Shown: positions 36,040 to 49,180, counted from the stretch's first letter. The stretch is 64,000 nt of DNA from Moringa oleifera (GCA_021397835.1 JAJFZO010000049.1:8871001-8935000), one strand, 5' to 3'. Notes: a model not told the origin generated them from the sequence alone. Numbers and translations are program-made.

Positions 36040-36796
36040 ATGCTTCATTTCGCAAAAACAAATGCAATGCAATATATTAAAAGATTATTAAATATGTTGA
36101 GCCTTGAACACAAACTGCTAGTATCAAACAGGCCTTGTAAACAATTATATTTGGCCAGGGGAGAGTGAGAAAAATCATATAGAACTTTACTATCATAGCT
36201 GGATACGGTTTCAAAGTTTTAGATGAAAACTACTTATTGAAAATGAAACATAGCGAGCTCGTCATTTGCACACGAAATCCATAAGTAAAGTTGCTTGAAT
36301 ATATGGGTAGATTTACTACCAACTCCATACAAATATTGCTTCAAACCTGAAATGTTAAAACATAGCATGTTTGCGCTAACCTATGATGCAGCTGCAAGTA
36401 CCCAACTGAAAAGTAAGTTTGGCTAGCAAATGCCAAAATTTCTTCACAACTATACATTCTTTTGTTGGGAAAGGTGTAGGAAGATTTCTTTTATTTTCTT
36501 TCTTTTCTTATGGGGGCAGGCTGTGGAGCTTTTCAAACCAAGTCTTCCTCGAACTACGATTTCTTTTAATGAAACCTGTCAGGTTTTGAAATTATATATT
36601 AAAACAGCTCTTAAAAGATTAAAAAAAAAAAGAATTAGCACATAATGCTACAGGTTCTTGGCACATGTATCCTACCTCAAAATTGCCAACCTGCATGTTG
36701 ACTCTTTTGCAGCATGAAAGATGGGACCAGCTAAAAAAGGAAGGTGAATTCACATCCACTCTGAACAATGGAAGGAACATTCAGGACCAGTATCAC

Positions 36797-36804
36797 CTCA
36801 GTGA
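36797..36804. repeat. Target site duplication of the small hAT derivative, left
   Basis: CTCAGTGA, against CTCAATTA at 37325-37332 (6 of 8). The unduplicated site in copy A reads TTCAGTCA at 19535-19542. Confidence 0.7.
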
Positions 36805-37324
36805 CTGAGTTGCTCGCGGTTCGGTTCAAATCGATGAATTGAACTGTAATTTTAAGGTTTTTAACCGAATCGAGACCAATATAAACTGTTTACTGAAATT
36901 ATTTTGAAAATAGTTCAGTTAGAATTCATGTAAATTTTGAACCGAAATCGAAACCGACTGTTTTGGTTCGGTTTTTAATTAAATTAATTTTTAAAATATT
37001 AAAAATTTTAATTTTAAAAATTTTAAAAATAATTTTAGTTTTAAAATATATATTTCAATAAAAGTGTAATTATTTTTATTTTTAATTTTATTAAAAATTT
37101 ATAATTAAAATAAAAATATTATATTTATAATTTAAATATAAATTAAAACCGAAACCGAACCGAAACTTGAACCATATATAAATCGAAACCTGAATCGAAC
37201 CTAAACCGCTTTTGAATCAAACCTTAACCGAAACTGCAGCTTAACGGTTCAAATTTCAATTCATTTTAACCATGAACCTTGAACCAGCGATTCGAAACTG
37301 AACTCGAACCGTGATCAAGTCTAC
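36805..37324. mobile_element. Non-autonomous 520-bp derivative of the neighbouring hAT family
   Basis: The ends resemble those of the 13034-17493 element: CTGAGTTGCTCGCGGTTCGG on the left and a right end that reads TAGACTTGATCACGGTTCG on the other strand. The interior matches the right arm of the full element: CATGTAAATTTTGAACC, then the AT-rich block TTTTTAATTAAATTAATTTT. GGTTC/GAACC fields lie at both ends. No transposase is coded. Copy A lacks it and shows one copy of the target. Confidence 0.88.
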
Positions 37325-37332
37325 CTCAATTA
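37325..37332. repeat. Target site duplication of the small hAT derivative, right
   Basis: CTCAATTA, partner of 36797-36804. Confidence 0.7.
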
Positions 37333-40300
37333 CCTTTCTAAGTCAACATTTTCAGATGCAACTTTAAAACGTCCTTTTTGGTGAACAACAGGTGGCTTTG
37401 AGTTCTCATCAAGTTCATCACTGTCTGCTGTTGCCAAGATAAGTTGATTGATGAGAAAGTAGACTTAGCAAAAAGCAAAGTTAAATGTATCCTAATCAAA
37501 TAAGAAAACTGGAGATTGTCTTTGCATGGGGAAAAAAAACATAGAAGGATGAAGTAATAAACACTAGCCTGATGATTCAGACGCTTTAGCAGCGAGGTCA
37601 GAAAGTAAATCATCTCCTGCAGGAAGAGCTGCTACTCCATTGGAAACAGAAATGTTTTGAAGCTGATTTGTTGACTTGTCGCTGGGATGCATACATATAA
37701 ATGAATACTTAAGAAGCTTAAGTTGTAACACATTTTACTTTTGTGTATGTCACTGATGATTGAATAAATGATTGAACAAAAGAGATAGGAAGTATAAATA
37801 CGTTCTTCACTGCTAATCAAAGATGTGCAACTCCTAGGTTTTACGTTCTTCTATTTTAAGTCAAACCAAAATACTTCTTTCTTTATTAATTCATTTATTT
37901 ATAAAGTCAAATCGCAATATACTTTATAATAATTGTGATCCTCTATATGCTACCTTCATGATAAGCAAATCCTAGATTTGGAGATTCCAGATCATACCAT
38001 AAGCAAGTAAACATACTCTGCTGTATTATATCATTTTAATCGTTTGCCACTATGAGCAAACTATTTAAACCAAGAGAAATTTTAATTGACTATATAGTTG
38101 AAGTGCGATGCCTCTCTACTTTAATTGGAAGGGTGTTACTTTCTGGCAGAGTAGAACTAACTGCTACAACTCCCATTCTTGGATAAGAAGGAATAATCAC
38201 ATCTGTAGATCTTCTGCTGATCTCAAAAGTAGTCCTTTCAGCTGGATTATTTTCAGCATGATCATCATGACAGCGTGAAGAAATCGCTTGGTGTTCATAA
38301 GAGGGACTAGCAACACTAGACTCATTATCAGATTTATCTGATCCAACTCTGCAACATGAAAAGTAACTTTAATTAAATTAACTCAACTACATGAAGCCTT
38401 GTCATAACTTGACAGTTTGCATGAAATGATAAGCATCAACTCTGTTGTAGCACAAAGCATGGAGCATAGTCTGGCAGCATCTTATAAGCAGATAAACAAT
38501 AGGCACTACCCACAGCATCTTATAAGCAGATAAACAATAGGCATGAAAATACCAAGTAGCGATTTTGTATACTAGAAGACGTCCTTGGTAATCTTTACTG
38601 TCCGCTCAGCTAATGGTAGCAAAGCAGGCTCATTATGAATATGATCATTACTCTCCTGTGAAAATCAGATCATTAGAAAACAAAAATAGCCTTAAAAAAA
38701 TAATAATCATTTCAATACCATGTCTAACTCCGGTTGCTTTTCTTGTGCATCAAGGGCTGCCAAAGAATTTGAGCTCCCTCCTTGATTATTATCAAATACT
38801 TGGTCCTCAACATCTTGGATCTGAAGAAACCAAAATAACAATATGAAAAGCACCTTTAGTGCTAAAATAATTTTTAGAAAGTAACAGAAACTAGCCATTG
38901 CTATACCAGGGAAGCCCGAGCCTTCACATCTTCAAGATTGAAGTTCCAACCACTTACACCTTGTTTGTGTTTATTCTGAACATTATTATGAGATGTCGTT
39001 AGATGCTAGTAACCGAACATAGTAAAACCCCAACCAGTGAAAAGAAATGGTATCAATATAACATAGTGATGAACAGAATTCACAACATACCTAGGCTATA
39101 ATTAGTAGGACAGAGGATAAAGACAAATACTGAGTGATAAGGAGTGAATAAAAACATGCTCATCATCAATAACTAAAATAACATTATACTGCCTCTATCA
39201 TTCTGGTACAGAGATTTGTGGTAAACATGACAACAATAAAAGACTTTCAATATATACCCGTACAACGTATCATATGCCTTCCTCACCAATCAACCTTTTA
39301 GTTAACAATTTAACTAAGCCTTAATCCTGCTGGGGTTAATCAATTCTGCTCTTCCCATCTGCTCTCTCTACAGCCACACATAATAAAATTCCAGAGATCC
39401 TTCTCTCCCTTAATATCCAAGACCCTAAACAGCGGATGTTTTTATTAACAATAACAAGAGAACTTCCTAATACATTGTCACCAGATATCACAAAGGAAGA
39501 AGAATAGAAGCTGATCACCTCAACAAACTTGCATAGCTCAATAGTTTTCCATTTGCCGTCTAATGTTTAACTCACTCAAAAACATTTAGAGGGGAAAAAA
39601 GTTAAAATGCAGGAAACTATAAATTAGATTTAGACTCTAGTCTAGTTGATAAACCAACCAATGTTTTGTTGAAGCACAGCTGCTGAAAGTTGTTTATCTG
39701 AAAAACATGTGGTTCAGCCATTTTATGCAAAATAATCCCCCGGTAGGTCTGTAATATTATCCATACAATTTAAAGATGTAACCATAACCTAGATTATGGT
39801 TATTCAAGAATATTATACTTGTTAAAGCAACTAACTTTAATGGTTCCAACTGTGGATCATGAAAAATCATAATCTCAAACAATAGGTGTCATCACTGCTA
39901 AATCTTCCAGTTTGAACAGTGGCCAAACTGAAATAATCAATTAGCCAATGATATCCAAGCGGGCCATCAATCATAGGTTACACAAATATGCCCTAAAAAA
40001 TTTCTTTGATCTGCTCTTAACCACATTTAAGTGGCAAAACGGAGCAATTTAATTTAAGACTTAAACATCAAGTTGCTCAGCCTGGTTAAACAAAATCTTA
40101 TTGCAAAAGAACTGCTTCAAATGCATAGACCTCTGATGGACTTTGCTGCCTAGGGTATGCACTTGTGTCATATACACCACATTTCTTCATAAAACATTGA
40201 ATTATCCCACCCTTAAAATTTCAGAGACACCACATCTCATCAAGAATACCATCTTAATATCATGACCATAACACCATGAAATATACCTCCATTGACCACA

Positions 40301-43300
40301 ATTTAATAAGATTTCTGAAAATTTGAGTGATGAAATAGCCTTTGCAACCACTTCTAACTACATTTTCTCCTGGAAAAAGATTTCAAAGAAAAAATAACAA
40401 ATAACATTTTCTGCTCATTAGCAGATCCTAGTAGAGAGTTTGAACATAACCTAAAGGCTTCCCCTCCATTCCAAGAAGACAAAGGTCGACCATGCTTGCC
40501 GTCTCAGACCAGTTGTGCTGTTAATATTTCATATATGCACACCACATGTGGCACTCAGAATAGCCAACTTTCAATCTAAATGCTAAACCACATTTCAAAG
40601 TAGAACGAGGTTCAACCTAAAAAGAGAGCAGTTTGAGCTCTTCATGTAATATAACAAATTTTGGTGTAGTATCTACTATCCCAATAATTTGCTGACTCAA
40701 ACTTTTATATTTGACTACTTGCAAAAGACATACTTCTAGGAACCTATGGATTACCACTTCTAATACTTTACCAGATTTAACATCCTTATCCTATCTGATA
40801 AGTGATAAGGAGTCACAGGAGAAGAAAATGAAGTCTTCCAAATATCTCGGTATATTACGAAAATAAAAATGTAGTTTGAATACTTTTGCACTATTGGAGT
40901 TGTTTAGGCGCATTAGAACAATTTAAGGTTACCGGGAGCAAAATAGTTTTCTTAATAATGAGAGACTTAGATTCCCATTTGACAATGTCTCTTGTACCCA
41001 TACAAGAGAACCTCTAGCATATTTGGAACAGCTTATTGATGTGTTTTATGCAAATTTAAAATTTTTAAATACTTCAAGATTTTGTATCGCCATTCTTTTG
41101 TCTTTGTTTCACTTATTTGAAACCTTGTTTGCCCAATATTTAACCTTGTTAGTTTCTATATTAGCAAGTGTCTAAACTATTGCAACTTTTAGTAAAACCA
41201 CTTTTTAGCCAAAAGAATGACAAATTGGGATCTTTGGGGAAGTAACAAATTAGGTAATCTAATGCCTACCATTAACCTCCCCCCTCCTCTCATTTAAGAA
41301 AAAATAAAAAGAAGAATCCCGCTTCCATCAAATTGGACAATGTCATAGAGAGAAAACAAAACACAACAGAGAACCAAACAAAAATACAAATTTGGCCCAT
41401 CTATATAGGAAATCCAATCTAATCCTTTTCACAAAAGAACAAGAAAAAAAGTCAGAACCTGTGATAATTCCTCCTTCTGTCCATCTGGCATTTTATTTTG
41501 TGCATGCATATCTTCTTCCTTTCCCTACATTTTGTAATCACATTTCAATGCCTGCATACGATCACCTAGAGCAGGCAATCCCTCCAAAAGCATCCGTGCA
41601 ATGTAATCATTAGATCTAGCTTGCTTGAAAAAGGAATGCTTCAATAACTTCTTTGCAGAAGGCTGTTTGGAAGGATCTTTGACCAAGCAACTAGCAATCA
41701 TCTGCTTAAAAGACTGGAGATACAGAAGAAAAGCAAAAAGAATGCATCATAAAGCATATATTATAATCAGAATGCTAATTCTATTAGATTGTTAGAAGTA
41801 TACCTTAGAAAACTTTTTATCCTTTTCATAATCAAGGCTGGGAGGTGCATTTTTCGAGGTCAAAAGTGACACCTACCAAAAATATATTTGCTTTAGATTG
41901 CAACATATTCTTTTGGAGTTTAACAGAAGATTCTCATAGCAGCATATGTTATGTGATCTATGCACCTTCATGGGAGGATATTTTGAGAAAGAAGCATGGC
42001 CATGGGCAAGCTCTAATGCAGTTATACCACAAGACCAGATATCTGCCCTGCAGTGAGGTTTTGCAACAAAATATTAATTATCATAATCAGAATGAAGTGG
42101 AGATGCTCCTGTGAAAAATCAGTAGACTAACTTGAAGTCATAACCATGCAACTGCTCCATAACCTCAGGTGCTATCCTGCAAAAATTTTGACACAGCATT
42201 TCAATTACCAAGTCCACATCTTTGTTCTGTCACACTGAGGCTTAATCACAAATTAATGACGTCCAGCATAAGTCTCATGGTCATAAAGATCTCAGTGTAG
42301 TTTTTCACAGGCCATCAACCTACCACAACCTTCCTCCTTTACCCTGGCTTGATAATTAAACATTATCTAGTTAAAGAAAATAAAATAATTGAGCCATGGA
42401 GCCACAGTGCTATTATGTGTCCAGTGCATTCCAATTTTCTATACGAACTCCCTATAGACAGGCACTCTTCATGAGTCTCACCAATTATGTCATAGAAATA
42501 TATCACCAATAACAGAAATAGGAACTTGTTGGACTGTGTAGATATACATGGTAAAAGCAAACAGTAAGGTGTTCCAACAGATGTATTCCTCATGTGTTGC
42601 CTGTCACCTGAATCAAAAAGGCCCACAGAAACACCAAAATCTCCCAGCTTGGTTCCACCTCGTGCATCAATGAGAATATTCCCAGCCTAAAAGAAACATA
42701 AAATAAGCTCATGATGAATGAAACTAACATGATAACCATTACTGCATTTAGAGGCTGAGGTATATGCCCAACCCACATAGACTGAAGTCACTTCATTCGT
42801 TAATTTCTTTATCCTTAATATGCCCTTTACTTTTAGGATCCTATGCCTATATTGGCCACTACAAGATAAAATTTTCAACTTTGCCCTTGTTTGCATAGAA
42901 AAACAGTAATTAATTCCTCGTTCAAAGAATTTTCGCCTCTAATCAGTTAAACTCATCAGATTTAGTCTAGCTAGCTCGAACCAAGCATGCATTCAAATGG
43001 TCTATGCATGTACGATTTATAAATGTCGTAGCTCCTCTATTAAAAAAAGATTTACTAACTCAAATACCATGCTTACTATTATGAGTTTCCTATCTTCTCT
43101 TGGAGTTTCAAGGATTACCTTTCTCATATTATATGAATTTGCCTAACGTTATTATTATTACACACATTTTCTTATCCTACACAGCTTATGAGAGGCCCTT
43201 TCTAGCAACAATCTTATAATTATTAGTCCACCTCATTACAAGGAGTGCCACAGTTATTTTTCTAGTTCTTTATCATAGACTACAAGAAAGTTAAAACAGT

Positions 43301-43325
43301 CACTCTTCTTGTTTTTTCATTGAAC

Positions 43326-43383
43326 TACTAGCAGCAAACAAGCTGAACTACTAGGATAAGCAATAAACAAACTGAAATATACT
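43326..43383. repeat. Short segment inverted relative to kinase copy A
   Basis: Reads AGCAGCAAACAAGCTGAACT through ACTGAAATATAC on +, the reverse complement of copy A 25640-25697. Flanks CATTGAA and TGACTTCCTTTACTTAGGC are collinear in both copies. Confidence 0.85.
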
Positions 43384-44093
43384 TCTGTGGTGAATGACTT
43401 CCTTTACTTAGGCAAATCACAGAATGGTTCAAACAGACAGATAAGGACCTCCAATCGTTCTTGCAGATGGACGATGATTAAGACTCTAAGAAGATCCTGT
43501 GATGGATCCTTAAAATACAAATGAGAAGATGATTAGCATGAGTGCAATTGAAGAAAGAGACAAACTGTACTTGAGGCGCCCATTTACTCCATGATCTCTA
43601 TGCACTACTAATTTTAACTAAAAATAATAATAAATAACTTTAATTGCTCACCAGAGTACTAGGTGACAAGAAAAGCAAGAATTCATTTTTTTTTTTCATG
43701 TTAACTAATGACTATCAAATAATATGAAAGCTAAGTCATAGGCCAAGCAAGACCAAAACAAAACTTAAATGAACAATTGAGAGAATTTTGTTAAGTGACT
43801 ATTAGAGAAATTTCAACAAAAAAAGACAATTTATACTTAACAGTTACATTCTTGGCTCAAAACAATAATGCACATAAACAAAAGCATTAAGGTCCTCAAT
43901 TCAAGGATTCTTAAAACACCAACATTGAGGTGATAATATAGTAAAGGATGAAAGTAGCTCAAATATGGCATGTAAATGAAACCAACTTAAAATTATATGA
44001 AGTTAAGTGCTCACTTTGACATCTCGATGAATGTGCCCGTGATGATGGAGATACTCTAGGTCCTTCAAGAGCTTACACAATATCGTTGCTATA

Positions 44094-44172
44094 ACTACCT
44101 CCTCAAAACCATCAGGATATGCAGCCTTTCACATATACTACCTCCTCAAAACCATCAGGATATGCAGCCTTT
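44094..44172. repeat. 43-bp tandem duplication in exon 2 of kinase copy B
   Basis: ACTACCTCCTCAAAACCATC begins at 44094 and again at 44137; the shared part continues through GCAGCCTTT. Forty-three is not a multiple of three, so the reading frame is lost after GFEEV. Copy A has a single unit. Confidence 0.92.
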
Positions 44173-46199
44173 AGTATGTGAAGACAAGAACCCCCAGCCA
44201 TGTATGGCATAACAACCCGTAGATTGTGATCACTAACAAAGGAGCAGTGTGACTTAAGTACCTTAGGATGATCTACCAAAACCACCGTTTGTGCTTCACG
44301 TGAAATGTTATCCTGTGGAGGGAATATTAAAAAGAAAAAAAAAATATTTAGCTTCTTAGACATAAAATGCATTTGTACTACAAGATGTGAAGTTAATATT
44401 CTTCTATATTTCCGCAAACATGCCGTAGTCATAAAGGCTAAAGCAATGAGAAAATCCAAAGGCACATGTGGAACACCCACTAAAAATGAAATTTCCAAAA
44501 TTATTCCTCATATTAAATTTATTGCATCAATTTATACTCTGGAGTTGGAGATTTATAACTAGCAACATTGACACAATTAACAGTGGAAAAAATAAATAGT
44601 AGCACAGCACAAGCCACGGTTATGATGATGGGATCAATAAATTTTCTTAACAAAATTCTTTAAAAATGATAGAAAATTCAACTCTTAAGTGGTTTTCTTA
44701 GACCCATTCAACATAGACAGGATAAAGTTAAAATCAACATTCATATAGAAATATATTAAAAAGTGTTATCACTATAGAGACATAATTTTGACCATTTAAC
44801 ACTTTCACCATATCTGCTACTCCATATTAGACAAGACTGTACACCTGTATGCACCCAACGTCCCAAACATTACAAACTAAACCTTCAAATCCAGAAAGAC
44901 AAAGTGTGCAACCATGTCTTCATCAATTTGAATTAGCTCCACAAAATTAGTTGCAAACTATAGCATGGAGGCATGAACTTCTTTCTTAGCATTGTTGCTC
45001 AAAGCAGCTTTCTCTTTCAATTTTTTTTCCCCTTTTTCTCGATTAGATGATTACCCGATGAGCCTTTAGTACCTTCTAAAGTTAACTCAGTTTTTTTCTT
45101 TTTTTTTTTTTTCCTTTTTCTTTGCGTGTATCCTTCAAATATACTATCATCCAACAAAACATTCCAGTACATTGCCTGAAAGCACTTGACTAAAAGATTA
45201 GAGGAAAATGAAAAGCTTCATAACACAAAATAATTTTAGTTACTATTCAAATCAGTTTGCAGAGAACAAGCAACAAGCGGAATAATGGAAGCTAAACCAA
45301 TATCAGGGAGAGGAAAAAGAAAGTGCTTATGATGATAACAGCAATAGCAAAACAAAAGGCAAAAGAAAGTACCGGATCACAGTTATCATGCTCAAAATCA
45401 AGAATCTTGATGGCGACGATCTCATTGAAAGGTATGCACAGAGCGCGATGCACTGAGGCACTGACACCTTGGCCCACCTCCTCATACAGAGTGTGATAGT
45501 CTGGTCGCATCGGATACTTCTTCTCCATCATTGCAAACTTTTCACTATCACAAAACTCACAAATGAACAACCTTGATTCTGTTTAAATCCAAAATTATGG
45601 AATTGTAAAGCCATGGAAGATTCAAATTCTAATCAGAAGTAAATGACCTCACAATTCCTAAAACTAAAATAAATATAACTTTAATTTGAGATGGGAAGGA
45701 CTTTAACGGGATGGATGGAGAATACCCTAGCTTTCTTCCCAAAATTATAACACACAAACCAACCTCAGTTCTGTTGAAAATGACAAAAAACTGCAGAGCA
45801 CCAGAGATTCATAAACTTTAACTGTAACCAGGTTTTTAATTGTTGAAAGATATTATAAGAACAAGAATCTTTAGCAAGGCATTTAAAGTTTTAAGCCATG
45901 TACAAACATAATTACATACACATACATCAGAGTATTTTCTTTTCTGTTTAGGAAACTCTAATAAAGAAAAGAAAAAAGATCAGGAATTAACCTCAAGTGT
46001 GTGAAACGCGACATAACCGCAGTTCTTAAGATTTCCATGAAATACATAATAATCAAAAAGAAGTGTGTGCAAATTTGTAGTAACACAAGAAAAGAGAAAT
46101 CCGTAGGAGCTACTTCTTTCACAATGCTGTAAAATAGAAAAGAAAAAGAGAAAGAAAGAAACGATCTAAAGACTACCTGGAATCCGGTTGAGAGCACGC

Positions 46200-46477
46200 A
46201 AATGCAGCTAAGAGGAATTGCACACATCTTACTTCCAGTTAAATATCTCTGCTGCAAAACTAATCATCAGGTAAACGTTGAAAGGTTTCTTTAAACTTGA
46301 AGCCAAAATAATAACAACAACGGCAATAATAATAGATTATTATAAAAGAACGACAACAACAATTTATATAAAAAAAAAAATGGTTATCGATAAGGCCTTA
46401 CACAGTAAGAGATTCCAAAGACCATCTAAGAAAGTTAAAAAGGAAATGATTGAAAAGAAAGGCTATTCACAAGAGAG

Positions 46478-46509
<32 letters not shown>

Positions 46510-46790
46510 GAGCGAAAAGAAAGGAAGAGAAAAGGTAAGAGCGTGCATTGACGGCAAATGAGTGAGCCATTGTCTCCGCCTTCCCGTGAAAGGAGAGAGA
46601 GAGAGAGAGAGAGAGCAAGCGAGCGAGACAACCGGATCGCCTCTCAAACAGGGAAGCGTTTGTATGAAGGAATCCGGCCACCACCCGTGTCGTTGGTTCC
46701 GTTTTTGCTTTTTCTTCCTGGAGCATTTCAAATCCGTTGGCCTTAATAAAATTATTGACGTTTAAGCGGGACAAGATGTTTCAAAATGAT
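46200..46790 (-). promoter_or_regulatory. 5' leader region of kinase copy B
   Basis: Corresponds to 28464-29000 in copy A. The GA runs at 46484-46511 and 46593-46616 are longer than in copy A. A noncoding exon near 46252-46178 has the same splice sites. The overlapping ORFs in the GA-rich part are low-complexity by-products. Confidence 0.5.
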
Positions 46791-47325
46791 AAATGACTGT
46801 TCTGCTTTTATATTATGGAGAGGTGTGTTTTTCATAATTTTCAAATAAAATGTTATCACATTTATTTGATATTATTTAATTTTAAATATTTTTATTTATT
46901 TAAAGAGTGATAAAGATGAGTCTTTGATTATTTTCATATAAAAATATATTATTTATTTACTTATTTTTAGAATACCAAGTTATTATCAAAAATTTTGTAT
47001 TCAAGCTTTCATAAAGATTTTTTTATTAATAAGATAATTAATTTTTATGACATAATTAAATATAAATAAATATATATATATTGAGAAGGTAATTAATTTA
47101 TGCGTAAAGGTTATATATTAATTTAGTCTAAATTGAAGCTTAAATTAAATTAAAAAATTAAAAATATTTTTATTATTGAAATATCTTTAAAAATTACTCA
47201 AATAAATTTCACATTACATTTGAGTCCATCATTAAAATTGAATAATTTTTTATTTATAATTGATTTTTATAAATTTTCAAATTTTTGTTAATGTGATTTT
47301 TTGAAAATAAAATATCTTCAGTATT

Positions 47326-48540
47326 CAAAATTTTTGAAAGTTTGTGATTGTAACTTAACTATTTTTTCACATTTATATAAAATTTCAAACGAAAATTCAT
47401 TATACAAGACCTCTAATTTGAATATTTTAAACTTTTTAACTTTCTAATAAAATTTAATTTTATTCAAATAATAAATTAAGGGTTGATTTATCGCTTTTTG
47501 AATATCAACTCTTGTTTTATGTTTGAAAAAAATTATTTTTATAAAACTTAATAATTTAAGTGGTGTTTTTATTTTGATATATAAAATTTTTTAATATTTT
47601 TAGTTCATCATATCAATTTCAACCACTGATGTTGTATAACACATGTTATTTTGAAAATCATTCAAAATTATAACAATATTTTTTAAAATTATTACTATTA
47701 AAATAATTTAATTTTTTAAATAATACAAAAATATATTTTTATACATTTGAAATTATTTTAATCTATTTTGAGTTACTATTGATTGAGATTAAAACACTTA
47801 CATCACTATACAAAGAATTAAAATCATCAAGTATAAATTATCTTTTTGTGCAGTAATATAAAAGATTTAATAATTTGCATTATTTAGTAAAAGATATAAA
47901 GTTCAAGTGACATATCCAAAGAGCTAAGTGTCATGGTGCCTCCACCACCAAACAAAATACTCTCCTTTTTCTCTTAAAGAAAAAATTTAAATAATATATA
48001 AATAAATATATAAGATAACTTAAACCATAATTAAAAAATAATGAACAAAGAAAAACACTTCTTTTTCTATCAACTTACTTTGCAATCAATTGTAAAATCT
48101 TTTATAAAAAAATTTGTGAATATTCAATAAAAATTTTAACCATGTTAAATTTTATAAAAATAAAAAAATGAAGTATTGCTAAAGAGGAATAAAAAAATTG
48201 AAAACAATGAACCTAACAATTTGTCAAAAAAATTGCATTTAAAGTAATTTTAAAATAATTAAAATTAGTGAAGTATTTATTGATTTCAAAACATTATGAA
48301 AAAGTAAAAATAAAATTTCAAGTGAAAGGTCACTTAATATTTTAATTTGGTAAGAGATGCGAAGATATCTCAAAATAATTTTTTTAAAATTTATTTGTGG
48401 GTTCTTATTATTGCTATTTTGGTTTTAAGTTATAAATATTTTGTCGAATCTTTGATTGTTTATGGAATCCATTCTTAAATTTAATGATAAAAAAATTTAT
48501 TTGATATTTTGATTTAAATTTAAAAATTATAAATTTAAAT
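47326..48540. other. AT-rich intergenic stretch
   Basis: No coding segment or known repeat was recognised. Confidence 0.55.
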
Positions 48541-48559
48541 AATTTATTATTTATTATTA

Positions 48560-48745
48560 AAGTTGGCTAATGTATTTGGTAAAGATAGTGTTGTTGGCAA
48601 AGCAGCACAAATCGTTAAGAATTTGGTAGTAGATGTTGATGTCATTGACAACTTTGATAATCAATATGAGTTACCTGAAAATTCTTCTCTCATGCCAGTT
48701 AATCAAACTTACTCTGATCACATGGTTAATCAAACTTTATCATAA
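48560..48745 (+). pseudogene. Possible relic of a MYB/SANT-like domain protein (Harbinger-type partner)
   Basis: A 60-codon open stretch in very AT-rich DNA begins LANVFGKDSVVGKAAQIVKN and continues with an acidic segment. The FGKDxxxGxxA pattern resembles the part after the MYB/SANT-like domain in plant proteins related to the second ORF of PIF/Harbinger transposons. Base composition is higher in GC than its neighbours. No upstream MYB/SANT domain remains and no transposase is near. Chance remains possible. Confidence 0.3.
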
Positions 48746-48749
48746 TCAT

Positions 48750-49180
48750 TACGTAGAAAAATCTTGTATATTTAATCTTATCTTGTATATCAAATGAGAT
48801 CTTATTATATTAAATTTTATTATTAACAAAATATTTTAAATTTAATTTAAAATAATAATAAATTTAAATTAAACTAAATTTAAGTGGATCACTGATTCAA
48901 TTAATGTATGGATGTTTACATTCAAAAACGAATATAGTTTATAGTTCTTAGTCACTTGATAATTCATTTTATTTTATTTTTCCAAATGGTTTTGTTTTAA
49001 AATATTGCACGCACAACACGTGGATCCTGATCGACGGTTCACGTCTCAGTAAAAGTAGATATCATTATGGTTCACAGCAGTTCGTCTCGCCAACACATTG
49101 ACCGTCAGATTCGATCCCTCCACGGATCTGCGCATCTGCTTCTCTGTTGCAAACCAAAACGGAAAGTACTTCAAACTGAA
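48750..49180. promoter_or_regulatory. Upstream region of the FAR1-related gene
   Basis: An AT-rich part (48750-49000) is followed by a GC-richer part (49005-49180) with CACGTGGATC at about 49017-49026 (a G-box). It ends at the putative first exon. No clear TATA box was placed. Confidence 0.4.

Larger units (their letters stand above)
36700..45531 (-). pseudogene. STE20-type Ser/Thr kinase (plant BLUS1/fray-like), copy B, broken
   Basis: Coding exons on -: 45531-45373 (MEKKYPMRPDYHTLYEEVGQ, VAIKILDFE), 44312-44015, 42686-about 42563 (GNILID, DFG), 42176-42132, 42047-41966, 41872-41804, 41713-about 41547, about 41518-41460, then tail exons near 38960-38910, 38820-38720, 38348-38110, 37680-37570 and 37440-36700. 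HRD is intact (HIHRDVK). Damage: a 43-bp tandem duplication in exon 2 (44094-44172) shifts the frame; exon 3 ends TPYC with loss of the Trp codon that should span the donor; APE-region Met became Ile; the conserved Arg of PSKRPS became Gln; a deletion removes the exon 7 donor and most of intron 7. The DxW Asp and tail reading frame, broken in copy A, are intact here. It is therefore also a pseudogene, but with different lesions. Upstream ATG at 45570 is in frame; homology starts at MEKK. Confidence 0.82.
36040..47325. repeat. Segmental duplication, copy B (about 11.3 kb)
   Basis: Direct repeat of 18769-30010, same orientation. Differences from copy A include a 520-bp hAT derivative (36805-37324), a 43-bp tandem duplication in an exon, an inverted 58-bp intron segment, and an intron-spanning deletion near 41541-41553. 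Confidence 0.93.

Noticed and set aside
46435..46774. Ser/Leu-rich ORFs at the 5' end of kinase copy B
   Set aside because: Produced by GA/CT runs; lengths of the runs differ from copy A, so reading frames are not conserved.
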